From assembly GCF_028657945.1 (NCBI RefSeq), contig NZ_CP059693.1, positions 1,240,001-1,304,000 of the forward strand: DNA of 64,000 bases. The letters are read 5' to 3'. Shown piece by piece: positions 46,259 to 54,726 of this stretch. The translations under genes were made by a program, and so were the position numbers. This DNA comes from Thalassomonas haliotis (GTDB taxonomy: Bacteria; Pseudomonadota; Gammaproteobacteria; Enterobacterales; Alteromonadaceae). Within the stretch, counting starts at the first letter, position 1. Each line of letters opens with the position of its first letter. The notes under the pieces were generated by a model, which was given only the letters and a program-made list of their open reading frames with translations, was not told the DNA's origin and did not search any database.

Positions 46259-46855
46259 ATGACCAAGCAATCTCCCTTAAACGAACAAGCTCCCTTAGAT
46301 GACAACTGGCTGGCGATTAGCCAGGACTGGCAGGCACAGCCCTATGAAAAAGCCAACCTCGATGCCCTGGTAAAGAAAACCCGGCGCCGTACCTGGTGGG
46401 CAAAACTCGTACTGGCAGCCAATGTCCTGGCAACGGGTGGCATTTTACTGGCGTTAATTATCGGCTACTACCTGGGAAAATGGCAAACCCCGACCTTGGC
46501 TTATCTGGCTTTTGGTTTTGTTTTTTCTGTGGTTTTTGTTTATTACGAAATTAAAATCCGCCGCTCTGCATGGCAGCTAACGAATGCCGGTGCCGATGAA
46601 GCCCTTAAGGCCGCGGTGCTTGGCTGTCAGTCATCGCTGCAATATGCCAGGCTGATGAAATGGAGTTTTTATTTCTTAGTGATCCCGGTGAACTGGTATG
46701 TCTATGCCATGATGCAAATCAGGGAGACTGTGGGCTGGGATGCTTTTGTTTTTGCCAACACCTTGTTGGCGGTGATGTATATCGGCAGTCATCGCTATCA
46801 GAAAAAACGTCAACGGGAGCTGAATTCACTTAATCAGTTTTCTGACAATAATTAA
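46259..46855 (+). CDS. Membrane protein, putative partner of the ECF sigma factor
   Basis: 198 residues from the ATG at 46259, with AGGAGG at good spacing; an in-frame ATG at 46172 lies inside the sigma gene. The first 50 residues are polar and cytoplasmic (a possible sigma-binding segment), followed by four hydrophobic helices (about 52-74, 80-96, 138-155, 165-182). No zinc-binding anti-sigma motif (HxxxCxxC) is present. Position two bases after the sigma gene suggests regulation of that sigma factor, but this is inference. Confidence 0.78.
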   Translation: MTKQSPLNEQAPLDDNWLAISQDWQAQPYEKANLDALVKKTRRRTWWAKLVLAANVLATGGILLALIIGYYLGKWQTPTLAYLAFGFVFSVVFVYYEIKIRRSAWQLTNAGADEALKAAVLGCQSSLQYARLMKWSFYFLVIPVNWYVYAMMQIRETVGWDAFVFANTLLAVMYIGSHRYQKKRQRELNSLNQFSDNN

Positions 46856-46874
46856 ACTCATTCATGAATATTTG

Positions 46875-46915
46875 AAATAAAATTCAGGTATTTTGTTTAT
46901 ATCTGAATTTTATTT
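46875..46915. terminator. Long AT-rich hairpin after the sigma/membrane operon
   Basis: AAATAAAATTCAG and CTGAATTTTATTT form a perfect 13-bp stem with a 15-base loop, 20 bp after the stop. No U-run continues beyond the stem, but the 3' arm itself ends in TTTTATTT, so it could terminate rightward transcription. Confidence 0.6.
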
Positions 46916-47189
46916 GTTGTCTTCTCGTTTTTAGTTATTTATAGTGTTTAATTATCAGCGCCAGAACTGTGCTCGTTTTCTGTGTCATTTTTTCTGATGG
47001 CGGCGCTAAAAACTTTTACCGAATAAAACATTGCCAATAGTGCTAAAACTAAGCGTTTTAATCATGTACAACCCGGCCCGGTTCAGGCAGAATATGCCGC
47101 ATTTCTACACCGGGTTTAAACCTCTGGTTTGAAGGGGCGTGATCTAAACCTGCTGCTGTAGCTACCGGCTTACTAATTGAGGAGAAAAC
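46916..47189. other. glyA upstream region
   Basis: 274 bases with no gene seen. It contains an imperfect GC-rich repeat (AGCGCC near 46950 and GGCGGCGCT near 47000) and ends in GAGGAG before glyA. No glycine riboswitch or clear PurR site was recognised. Confidence 0.45.
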
Positions 47190-48446
47190 ATGCTTACTCG
47201 TGATATGAATATTGCTGATTATGATGCTGAACTTCATCAGGCGATAACCGATGAGGTTGTACGTCAGGAAGAACACATAGAGTTAATTGCTTCTGAAAAT
47301 TACTGTAGTCCCCGTGTGCTTGAAGCACAAGGTTCTCAGCTTACCAACAAATACGCCGAAGGTTACCCGGGCAAGCGTTATTACGGTGGTTGTGAGTATG
47401 TCGATAAAGCCGAGCACTTAGCCATTGAGCGTGCCAAAGAATTATTCGGCGCTACTTATGCCAATGTTCAGCCTCACGCCGGTTCTCAGGCCAATGCCGC
47501 GGTATTCCAGGCGCTGGTAACCCCGGGCGCTAAAGTTTTAGGCATGAGTCTGGCCCACGGCGGTCACTTAACCCACGGTTCACATGTAAACTTCTCCGGT
47601 AAGTTATATGACGCTATCCAGTACGGTTTAGACCCGGAAACCGGTGAAATCGATTACGCCGAAGTTGAGCGCCTAGCACTGGAGCACAAGCCGGAAATGA
47701 TCATCGGTGGCTTCTCTGCTTATTCCGGTATCGTTGACTGGGCCCGTATGCGTGAGATTGCCGATAAAATCGGCGCCTACTTTATGGTAGATATGGCTCA
47801 CGTTGCCGGTTTAGTTGCCGCAGGCCTGTATCCTAACCCGGTTCCTCATGCCCATGTTGTGACGACGACTACCCATAAGACCTTAGCCGGTCCTCGCGGC
47901 GGCTTGATCATTTCAGGTTGTGATGACGAAGACATTTATAAAAAGCTTAACAGCGCGGTATTCCCTGGTGGTCAGGGCGGTCCTTTGATGCATGTTATTG
48001 CTGCTAAAGCCGTTGCCTTTAAAGAAGCATTGGCGCCTGAGTTTAAAGTATACCAGCAGCAGGTTCTGGATAATGCCAAAGCCATGGTGGCGGTATTACA
48101 GGAGCGTGGTTACAAGGTTGTTTCTAACGGTACCGAAAATCACTTGTTGCTGTTGGATCTGATCGACAAAGACATCACAGGTAAAGATGCCGATGCCGCT
48201 TTAGGTCGTGCCCATATCACGGTAAACAAAAACTCGGTACCAAACGATCCGCGTTCACCGTTTGTCACCTCAGGTTTACGTTTAGGTACACCGGCCATCA
48301 CCCGTCGTGGTTTCGGCGTTGAAGAAACCAGGGAGCTGACCGGTTGGATTTGTGATATTTTAGACGATATCAGCAATGAAGACGTGATCAAGCGCGTGAA
48401 AGAGCAGGTTAAAGAGATTTGTGCCAAGCACCCGGTTTACGCATAA
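47190..48446 (+). CDS. glyA: Serine hydroxymethyltransferase
   Basis: 418 residues, normal length, starting [12 protein letters not shown] after GAGGAGAAAAC. PLP-binding Lys lies in [22 protein letters not shown], the YPGKRYYGG substrate loop and the VDMAHVAGL segment are all as in the family. It interconverts serine and glycine with tetrahydrofolate to supply one-carbon units. It is monocistronic with a strong terminator 45 bp downstream. Codon use is the most highly biased of the window, fitting high expression. Confidence 0.97.
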   Translation: MLTRDMNIADYDAELHQAITDEVVRQEEHIELIASENYCSPRVLEAQGSQLTNKYAEGYPGKRYYGGCEYVDKAEHLAIERAKELFGATYANVQPHAGSQANAAVFQALVTPGAKVLGMSLAHGGHLTHGSHVNFSGKLYDAIQYGLDPETGEIDYAEVERLALEHKPEMIIGGFSAYSGIVDWARMREIADKIGAYFMVDMAHVAGLVAAGLYPNPVPHAHVVTTTTHKTLAGPRGGLIISGCDDEDIYKKLNSAVFPGGQGGPLMHVIAAKAVAFKEALAPEFKVYQQQVLDNAKAMVAVLQERGYKVVSNGTENHLLLLDLIDKDITGKDADAALGRAHITVNKNSVPNDPRSPFVTSGLRLGTPAITRRGFGVEETRELTGWICDILDDISNEDVIKRVKEQVKEICAKHPVYA

Positions 48447-48491
48447 CTTTAGACATAAGTAAAGCGCAAGCAAGCATAAGCAATAGCTGAT

Positions 48492-48523
48492 AAAAGGCCG
48501 CATCATGATGCGGCCTTTTTTAT
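48492..48523 (+). terminator. Rho-independent terminator of glyA
   Basis: AAAAGGCCGCATCA and TGATGCGGCCTTTT form an uninterrupted GC-rich stem followed by a T-run. It is strong and works in both directions in principle. Confidence 0.9.
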
Positions 48524-48641
48524 TTACAGGACGTAATGCATGTCATGGGTTGACGGATGAACAGGAATGACGAGCGCTTTTCTTTAAAGCTTTTTGTTTA
48601 TAGTAAGCGGGGCTGGTTTTATGAATCTATGCCCCCATATA

Positions 48642-48670
48642 GTGATAGTGTTCACGGCTCTTGATATAAT
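48642..48670 (+). promoter_or_regulatory. Probable promoter of nrdR
   Basis: GTGATA (48642-48647), 17-bp spacer and TATAAT (48665-48670). The -10 is perfect and the -35 matches TTGACA at four of six positions. It lies 87 bp before the nrdR start. Confidence 0.5.
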
Positions 48671-48756
48671 AGCCGGGATTAATAAGCGGGTTTGTGAGTA
48701 TTGGGGGACAAACTTAAGAAATGAACCTTGCCCCAGTGAGTTTTTGGAGTATATAA

Positions 48757-49209
48757 ATGCATTGTCCATTCTGTTCGGCAAATGATACCAAGGTGATAGA
48801 TTCCCGCCTGGTTTCCGATGGTCACCAGGTGCGCAGGCGCCGGGAGTGCCTGGCTTGCCATGAAAGATTTACGACCTTTGAGTCAGCAGAACTGGTAATG
48901 CCGCGTATTATCAAGCGCGATGGCTCCCGCGAGCCCTTTAATGAAGATAAACTGCGCAACGGCCTGTTAAGGTCATTGGAGAAAAGGCCGGTCAGTGTCG
49001 AGCAGATGGAGCTGGCGATTAACAAATTAAAGTCTCAGCTGCGGGCGACCGGCGAGCGCGAGCTGTCCAGTGAAATGCTGGGCAATATTATTATGGAGCA
49101 GCTTAAGCAACTGGATAAAGTGGCTTATGTGCGTTTTGCTTCGGTATACCGCTCCTTTGAAGATATCCGCGAATTCGGCGAAGAAATTGCGAAATTAGGT
49201 GATGAATAA
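48757..49209 (+). CDS. nrdR: Transcriptional repressor NrdR
   Basis: 150 residues. The N-terminal zinc ribbon has Cys3, Cys6, Cys31 and Cys34, and the ATP-cone domain (about 45-140) contains [20 protein letters not shown]. NrdR binds ATP or dATP and represses ribonucleotide reductase genes. It begins the NrdR-RibD-RibE-RibBX cluster; the gap to ribD is 3 bp. Confidence 0.96.
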   Translation: MHCPFCSANDTKVIDSRLVSDGHQVRRRRECLACHERFTTFESAELVMPRIIKRDGSREPFNEDKLRNGLLRSLEKRPVSVEQMELAINKLKSQLRATGERELSSEMLGNIIMEQLKQLDKVAYVRFASVYRSFEDIREFGEEIAKLGDE

Positions 49210-49212
49210 CTT

Positions 49213-50466
49213 ATGTCTGCCTCCACGTTAAAAAAAGCCGGGCCAAAAACAGAAACCGCCTGGCAAAGCAGACCGTTAGCTGCGCAGGTGACTAGGGCTG
49301 ATAATGCCGACAATAAGTTTTCCGCGGATGATCATGCCTTTATGCAGCGGGCCATCAGCCTGGCGAAAAAAGGCCATTACACTACCTCCCCCAACCCCAG
49401 GGTCGGCTGTGTCATCGTCAAGGACCGGCAAATCGTCGGCGAAGGCTACCATATTAAAGCCGGTACCGAGCATGCCGAAGTGCATGCCCTGGCCATGGCC
49501 AAAGAGCAGGCCAATGGCGCCATTGCCTACGTGACCTTAGAGCCGTGCAGCCATTTTGGCCGTACGCCTCCCTGCGCACAGGCCTTAATTGACTCGGGTG
49601 TTGAACAGGTAGTCGTTGCCATGGTGGATCCTAATCCCCAGGTATCCGGCGGCGGCATAAGCTTGCTGGAACAGGCGGGCATAACAACCCAAGTCGGCTT
49701 GTTATCGGAGCAGGCCAGGGCGTTGAATCCGGGGTTTGTCAAAGTGATGTCTACCGGTTTGCCTTATCTGAGATGCAAACTGGCGTCGAGCTTAGACGGC
49801 AAAACCGCCATGGCCAACGGCGAAAGTAAATGGATCACCTCCGCGCAGGCCCGCTCTGATGTTCAGCGCTTGAGGGCGCAGAGTTGCGCCATTATTAGCG
49901 GCGCCGATTCAATCATCATGGATCAGGCGAAAATGACGGTGCGCTGGCAAGAGCTGGGGCAGCTAAAAGAAAGTTATCCGAAAAACGAAGTTCGCCAGCC
50001 GGTGCGGGTGATCATCGACTCCCAAAACCGTATCACTCCTGATTTACCTTTATTTGCTACCCCGGGTGAAGTGTTGCTGGTACGCGCTGCTGTCGAAAAT
50101 AACCCGAAATGGCCTTCTTTTGTGCAGCAGATACAGTTACCATTAGCCGCCACCGGTGCAGGCAGTGAAAAAATAGACCTTAAATTGTTGTTGCACGCCC
50201 TGGCGCAGCGCGGCTTGAACGATATCTTACTCGAATCCGGCGCCCGCCTTGCCGGAGCCTTTATTGAGCAGGACCTGGTGGATGAGCTGGTATTATACCA
50301 GGCGCCGAAATTAATGGGCGGTGATGGCAAAAGCCTGGTGGCCATGCCCGGGATAGAAAGCCTGTCATCGGCCAAACAGTTAGCGATTAAAGATATAGCC
50401 ATGGTGGGTCCGGATATCCGCATCACCGCCCAATTAGAAGAGAATAAAACATGTTTACCGGAATAA
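49213..50466 (+). CDS. ribD: Bifunctional riboflavin deaminase/reductase RibD
   Basis: 417 residues, somewhat longer than usual because of a polar leader of about 35 residues before the deaminase domain. Zinc-binding residues are in TEHAEVHAL and PCSHFGRTPPCAQAL. The C-terminal reductase domain starts near RCKLASSLDGKTAM and ends with LILESGARLAG-type sequence (DILLESGARLAG). It catalyses the second and third steps of riboflavin synthesis. It overlaps ribE by 16 bases. A later start at the deaminase core is possible. Confidence 0.94.
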   Translation: MSASTLKKAGPKTETAWQSRPLAAQVTRADNADNKFSADDHAFMQRAISLAKKGHYTTSPNPRVGCVIVKDRQIVGEGYHIKAGTEHAEVHALAMAKEQANGAIAYVTLEPCSHFGRTPPCAQALIDSGVEQVVVAMVDPNPQVSGGGISLLEQAGITTQVGLLSEQARALNPGFVKVMSTGLPYLRCKLASSLDGKTAMANGESKWITSAQARSDVQRLRAQSCAIISGADSIIMDQAKMTVRWQELGQLKESYPKNEVRQPVRVIIDSQNRITPDLPLFATPGEVLLVRAAVENNPKWPSFVQQIQLPLAATGAGSEKIDLKLLLHALAQRGLNDILLESGARLAGAFIEQDLVDELVLYQAPKLMGGDGKSLVAMPGIESLSSAKQLAIKDIAMVGPDIRITAQLEENKTCLPE

Positions 50467-51125
50467 TTGAAGCGACCGGCCGGCTGTCGGCGATAAATAT
50501 CAATAGCCAGGGCGCCCGTGTAGTGGTGCAAAGCGGCGCTTTGGATATGAGTGATGTCCGCCTCGGAGATTCAATTGCCACCAATGGCGTGTGTTTAACT
50601 GTGGTTGCTTTTGACAGCCAAAGCTTTAGCGCCGATGTTTCCAGCGAAACCTTAACCCGTACCGGCTTTGTCGATTACAAGGTAGGCACAGAAGTAAACC
50701 TGGAAAAAGCCATGCTCGCCAGCACCCGCTTTGGCGGCCATATGGTGTCCGGGCATGTTGACGCCCTGAGCCAGGTGTTATCGATAGAGCACAAGGGCAA
50801 CAGCATAGATTACTGGCTGGCGATGCCGGCAGATTTAGCGCCTTATATTGCCGAAAAGGGCTCGGTGACCATTGACGGCGTCAGCCTGACGGTAAACGGT
50901 TTAACGGCGGACAGTTTCCGCATTACCATAGTACCCCATACCCAACAGGAAACCATTATCAAGTCCTACCAGGCCGGTAGCCGGGTGAACCTGGAAGTAG
51001 ACTTGATTGCCCGTTACCTTGAGCGTTTATTACTGGCGAGCAGCGGTGAACCGGCGCCGGATGCCCAGCGCAAACCGTCCGGGGTAACCGAAGCATTACT
51101 AAAAAAATCCGGGTTTCTTTCTTAA
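50451..51125 (+). CDS. ribE: Riboflavin synthase, alpha subunit type
   Basis: 224 residues. Two homologous lumazine-binding barrels: the first opens MFTGIIEATGRLSAI, the second begins near GGHMVSGHVD; TNGVCLTVV and IDGVSLTVN are the paired motifs. It dismutates two lumazines to riboflavin. The start overlaps ribD by 16 bases, so translation is coupled. The C-terminal tail after about 195 is disordered. Confidence 0.95.
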   Translation: MFTGIIEATGRLSAININSQGARVVVQSGALDMSDVRLGDSIATNGVCLTVVAFDSQSFSADVSSETLTRTGFVDYKVGTEVNLEKAMLASTRFGGHMVSGHVDALSQVLSIEHKGNSIDYWLAMPADLAPYIAEKGSVTIDGVSLTVNGLTADSFRITIVPHTQQETIIKSYQAGSRVNLEVDLIARYLERLLLASSGEPAPDAQRKPSGVTEALLKKSGFLS

Positions 51126-51211
51126 CAGAAGGTACAACCGGGAAAAGAGAATATAACAAAAAAACAACAAGCAATTAAATTATCTTATAGCTTAAAAATT
51201 AAGAGGTTGGC

Positions 51212-52321
51212 ATGCAATTAAATACCCCGCAGGAGATTATCGAAGATATTGCTCAGGGTAAAATGGTTATTTTAATGGATGATGAAGATCGCGAAAACGA
51301 AGGCGATTTCATTATGGCCGCAGAAAAAGTCACCCCGGAAGCCATTAACTTTATGGCAACCCATGGACGTGGTTTGATTTGCATGCCGATGACACTGGAA
51401 AAATGCCGCAAGTTGAAATTGCCTTTAATGGTAGACAATAACAATGCCCAGTTCAGCACCAACTTTACCGTGTCGATTGAAGCGGCTGAAGGGGTGACCA
51501 CAGGTATTTCTGCCTCAGACCGGGCAAAAACGGTACTGGCGGCGGCAGCCAAAGATGCCGATCATTTGTCGATAGTACAGCCGGGACATATCTTCCCGTT
51601 AATGGCACAAGACGGCGGCGTACTCAACCGCGCCGGTCATACCGAAGCCGGCGTTGATCTGGCGCGCATGGCAGGGTTAGAGTCGAGTGCGGTGATTGTT
51701 GAGATCTTAAATGAAGACGGCACTATGGCCCGTCGTCCGGATCTGGAATTAATCGCGCAAAAACACGGTTTAAAAATGGGTACCATTGCCGATTTGATCG
51801 AATACCGTAATGCCACCGAAACCACGATAGAAAAAGTTTCTACCTGTAAATTGCCAACGGCTTACGGTGATTTTGACTTAACCGTTTTTCAGGACACCAT
51901 CGACGGTCAGGCGCACTTTGCCCTGAGCAAAGGGGAAATCAAGGCGGATGAGCCGACCTTAGTGCGGGTGCATCTGGAAAATACCTTCCGCGACTTGCTC
52001 TTTAGCCAGCGCGAAAGTGTTGCCAAGTGGCCCATTGCCCATGCCATGGAAAAGATCGGCAAAGAAGGCGGGGTACTGGTATTGCTAGGCAAGCATGAAT
52101 CGCCGCTGGAGCTGATTGCCCAGACCCAGAAATATGCCAAGCAGGATGCCGGTGAGGTGGTAAAAGAAGTGCAGCGCCATGTTGGCTCCCGTAATGTCGG
52201 GGTCGGTTCGCAAATCTTATCCAGCTTAGGGGTCAGTAAAATGCGCCTGCTGAGTTCGCAAACCAAATATCACTCCCTGTCTGGTTTTGGCCTGGAAGTG
52301 GTGGAATATATTCCGGAATAA
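51212..52321 (+). CDS. ribBA: DHBP synthase fused to a degenerate GTP cyclohydrolase II domain (RibBX type)
   Basis: 369 residues. The N-terminal RibB domain (about 1-200) is intact, with the acidic [10 protein letters not shown] loop, HGRGLICMP and the [13 protein letters not shown] segment. The C-terminal half aligns with GTP cyclohydrolase II but lacks the three zinc cysteines: where active enzymes have a C-x10-C-x-C region after VRVHSE it reads [19 protein letters not shown]. It therefore should make dihydroxybutanone phosphate but not open GTP, as in the RibBX variants known from Shewanella and relatives. A true ribA must be elsewhere. No FMN riboswitch was found upstream. Confidence 0.92.
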   Translation: MQLNTPQEIIEDIAQGKMVILMDDEDRENEGDFIMAAEKVTPEAINFMATHGRGLICMPMTLEKCRKLKLPLMVDNNNAQFSTNFTVSIEAAEGVTTGISASDRAKTVLAAAAKDADHLSIVQPGHIFPLMAQDGGVLNRAGHTEAGVDLARMAGLESSAVIVEILNEDGTMARRPDLELIAQKHGLKMGTIADLIEYRNATETTIEKVSTCKLPTAYGDFDLTVFQDTIDGQAHFALSKGEIKADEPTLVRVHLENTFRDLLFSQRESVAKWPIAHAMEKIGKEGGVLVLLGKHESPLELIAQTQKYAKQDAGEVVKEVQRHVGSRNVGVGSQILSSLGVSKMRLLSSQTKYHSLSGFGLEVVEYIPE

Positions 52322-52348
52322 GCCTGCAGCGCTATTCGCTACAGGCTT
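52321..52348 (+). terminator. Hairpin immediately after ribBX
   Basis: AGCCTG-C-AGCG and CGCT-A-CAGGCT pair around a 5-base loop with one internal mismatch, directly at the stop codon. There is no strong T-run after it (TGTAAG). Possible terminator of the rib operon. Confidence 0.5.
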
Positions 52349-52731
52349 GTAAGTAAAGCGTCGCTGATATGCTCTCAGAGCGGGGGTTTATATGCGGCGT
52401 TTTTCTCTTTCTGCTGTTAAAATTTACCTTTGCAAGCCTGCTGTTTTTTTGTGGATAACAGCGGCAGAAACCATGCCTTAATCTAACGGAACACTCTCTT
52501 CAAATCGATTTTTAGCTATCGTAAATAAATGGCAAAAAAGTCTGTTCTACTGCCGATTTAACCAGCTTTTTAAGCTTTGATTAAAGAGGCAGCCCACCCC
52601 AGCAGGAGGTCGTCTATCTCAGTCTTTCTCCATAGCTTTATGGTAATAAACCAGTTGTAATTTAAGTCGCAACCCCTGAGTGCAGAAACACCCAGAGGTC
52701 GCTGACCACAACGAACTTAGCGGGGTACGTC
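52349..52731. other. Intergenic region before the SymE-like gene
   Basis: 383 bases without a recognisable protein gene. Just before the toxin-like gene, CCCCTGAGTG and CACCCAGAGG (52673-52699) form an imperfect stem with eight of ten pairs. It is a candidate site for an antisense RNA or a structured leader, as SymE-type toxins are controlled by an antisense RNA in E. coli, but I cannot show one here. Confidence 0.4.
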
Positions 52732-53070
52732 ATGGCTGAATATCATCATACGTCAGAGTTTTTCCTGGCAAAAGTAAAATATCCCATTTATCGCCAACTT
52801 ACCGTACTGGAAACTGTTTGTGAAACGGCAGTGAAAGTGCGCGGCATCGCTATTAACTACCAACCTGTGAATCTTGAACCTTGCCTTGTGCTTCGGGGAA
52901 AATGGCTGCGGGCAGCAGGTTTTCAATCGGGTCAAAAAGTACAGCTTGTCGTTAATCCGGGGAAGGTGTTTATCATCCCTACACATATCACTTCTGAACA
53001 AGTCATTGCTAAGCAAACTGACTCAACACCGTCTGGTGAAAGGGATGAAGCAGGGCAGGCGAAAGGCTAG
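52732..53070 (+). CDS. SymE-like type I toxin family protein
   Basis: 112 residues. The central stretch, about 50-85, matches the SymE toxin domain: an LEPCLVLRGKWLRAAGF segment followed by GQKVQLVVNPGKVFIIP, the AbrB-like beta fold. The first 50 residues and the last 25 (acidic, SGERDEAGQAKG) are not part of the domain. In E. coli SymE is an SOS-induced RNA-cleaving toxin repressed by the antisense SymR RNA. No LexA box was found upstream. The leader hairpin at 52673-52699 is a possible regulatory element. Confidence 0.75.
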   Translation: MAEYHHTSEFFLAKVKYPIYRQLTVLETVCETAVKVRGIAINYQPVNLEPCLVLRGKWLRAAGFQSGQKVQLVVNPGKVFIIPTHITSEQVIAKQTDSTPSGERDEAGQAKG

Positions 53071-53288
53071 CTTTTAACGTAATCGAAACCTTTAAAACAT
53101 GGGGGTTAAGCTACTGTTTCTAAAGCCGGTGCAGTAGCTTTTTATTATGTTAACTGTTTGTAAGTAAGTTGATCTTGCTAGTGTTTCTAGTTATTGTACT
53201 TTTCTATATTGTATAGATGAAAAATACCTGTGTTTACACACGGCATTTTTCCGTCTATTAAGCTGTTTTGCTCAAGGAACTATCGGTC

Positions 53289-54017
53289 ATGCAACAATAT
53301 TTGAATAAAATATGTATAGTTTTTTTATGTGTATCAACTTTAAGTTATGCCAGCCCTACTAAAGAAGAAAATGACCCATGGGATAAAGCCTATAATAGCT
53401 CAACGAAAGAGAGATTCATTCCGGTTGAGCTTTTTACGGGAGCAAAATGGGATGGAAAACATGAATTAACACTAAAGAAGGTTTCTACTTCTGCCTGCGC
53501 CGCGGTCAGTGGAAAAAAAAGACCATGCGACAATTATTACATTAGCGGTCCTTTCAAAACAGAAAAAAATAACACCAAAATTGAATGGGCTGGCAATGAA
53601 GTTTCCTACTATCGAAGAACATATAGCACCCCACGTGGTGGGGAGGTAGAATCTTTTTTTACCATAAATAATTCAAAAGACGGACTGGTAAGAATTTATG
53701 ATAAGAGAAAACAGTGGGGGGCCAGAACTTACAATGGATTAGGGAGTAAATTCCCACTTGGTTACTGGAAGGAAGGTGAAGTGCGTAGTTACCCCTCACG
53801 CAGACCAACGAGGATCGAAATTATAGAACTTGATGGACCGAATCATTGCCTTACTTTTCGATGGGTAATCGGACTCGGTAAGAAAAGAAATCAAGATAAT
53901 ATTTACACTTTTTGTCCTGAACGTGGCTTTACAAATTTTCGCCACAATAACCAAAGTGCTGATTCGAAAAAAATGCAAAACAGCCTAAACTCTAACGTTG
54001 GCAATAAACAGAGCTAA
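53289..54017 (+). CDS. Orphan secreted protein of unknown function
   Basis: 242 residues from the ATG at 53289 (AAGGA 11 bases upstream); an upstream in-frame TTG at 53268 is less likely. A signal peptide (about 1-21, LSYAS) is clear. Mature sequence is polar and aromatic (many Tyr, Trp, Arg, Lys, Asn) with Cys residues in SACAAVSGKKRPCDN, NHCLTF and YTFCPE, enough for two disulfides. I recognise no family. AT content is visibly higher than in the flanking housekeeping genes, suggesting transfer. It sits between the SymE-like gene and a broken fragment. Confidence 0.7.
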   Translation: MQQYLNKICIVFLCVSTLSYASPTKEENDPWDKAYNSSTKERFIPVELFTGAKWDGKHELTLKKVSTSACAAVSGKKRPCDNYYISGPFKTEKNNTKIEWAGNEVSYYRRTYSTPRGGEVESFFTINNSKDGLVRIYDKRKQWGARTYNGLGSKFPLGYWKEGEVRSYPSRRPTRIEIIELDGPNHCLTFRWVIGLGKKRNQDNIYTFCPERGFTNFRHNNQSADSKKMQNSLNSNVGNKQS

Positions 54018-54073
54018 CAACCGCAGAGTTGGACATAGATGGACGCTCCTCCTGCGTCAAGCACTGCAGGCTT

Positions 54074-54099
54074 ATTTGTGGTGATTTTTCACCACAAAT
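54074..54099. terminator. Perfect 11-bp inverted repeat after the orphan gene
   Basis: ATTTGTGGTGA and TCACCACAAAT pair perfectly around a TTTT loop, 57 bp after the orphan stop. The following bases CCCTTTCTTTTCTG are T-rich. It could be an intrinsic terminator or part of a repeat element; further on, ATTATGG and CCATAAT (about 54131-54170) form a second, looser inverted repeat. Confidence 0.55.
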
Positions 54100-54173
54100 C
54101 CCTTTCTTTTCTGTTCCCTTCATTCGCGAATTATGGTGAGCTTGACGTTCGCTATCAGAGTTACCCATAATGA

Positions 54174-54401
54174 GCGGATACTTTCTCTACAGGGTTAAAT
54201 GAAGTAAAATCATTGGAATTCACCAAGGTTAAAATTTCAGTAATTGATAAAAATACAGCTGTTTTGGTAAATGAGTATGAGCAAAGTATGATGCTTGCCA
54301 ATGGTGAATTAGCTGAAGGTGCCGGAGGTGGCACTCAGGTTTGGTCTAAAGCAAGCGGAAACTGGTTGCTTGTTAGTATTTCTGCAAGTTCAAAGCGCTA
54401 A
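54174..54401 (+). pseudogene. Truncated NTF2/SnoaL-like (DUF4440-type) fragment
   Basis: An open frame after the stop at 54171 reads ADTFSTGLNEVKSLEFTKVK and on to a stop at 54401. The pattern AVLVNEY, then GAGGGTQVWSKASGNWLLVSIS, is the C-terminal half of a SnoaL/DUF4440 small-molecule-binding domain, which normally has about 50 more residues at the front. Only a TTG at 54213 could start it, without a ribosome-binding site. It is best read as a 5'-deleted gene remnant, though a small expressed protein of 62 residues cannot be excluded. Confidence 0.65.
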
Positions 54402-54726
54402 ATAAACAAATAATTGAATATGGAAAGAGCCAAAGAGTATTGCAGATTTTCGGCTAAATTTGCAAAGGCTGGTTCTGCTGGTACAGATGTGGCAACAGAA
54501 GTATTGCCGGAGCGAGTTTTTGTTTTTATTCAATATTAATCCCCGGTACATCTCTAGTTTTCTTTTTCATCGGCTTGGTTAAATTTCACTTGGAATACGA
54601 TTTTAAAAATAAAACCTGGGATGACGGCTTCTAAGTTAGTTAAGGTTTACTTGGGTTTGACTGGGCAATATAACATGATGAAGGTAATATCAGGGAAAGC
54701 GCTGGATATGGTTAGAGGCTTTGTTA
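54402..54726. other. Non-coding or decayed DNA before the AraC-type gene
   Basis: 325 bases with short unconvincing frames only. One frame ends FIGLVKFHLEYDFKNKTWDDGF (stop near 54633) and looks like the end of a membrane protein, but its upstream part is Cys/Trp-rich and lacks a start, so it may be another remnant. AGAGG eight bases before 54727 is the ribosome-binding site of the next gene. Confidence 0.4.

Larger units (their letters stand above)
48447..48756. other. Intergenic region between glyA and nrdR
   Basis: 310 bases. It holds the glyA terminator and the nrdR promoter listed separately. A short frame at 48594-48785 on the plus strand overlaps nrdR and has no ribosome-binding site; it is not called. 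Confidence 0.5.

Noticed and set aside
51126-51211. FMN riboswitch before ribBX
   Set aside because: The 86-bp gap is too short and lacks the conserved RFN blocks.
54008-54060. Possible integron attC site (CTAACAACCGC ... GTTGGAC)
   Set aside because: GTTGGAC fits the GTTRRRY core, but no matching RYYYAAC partner or typical attC folding was found, and no integrase is present.
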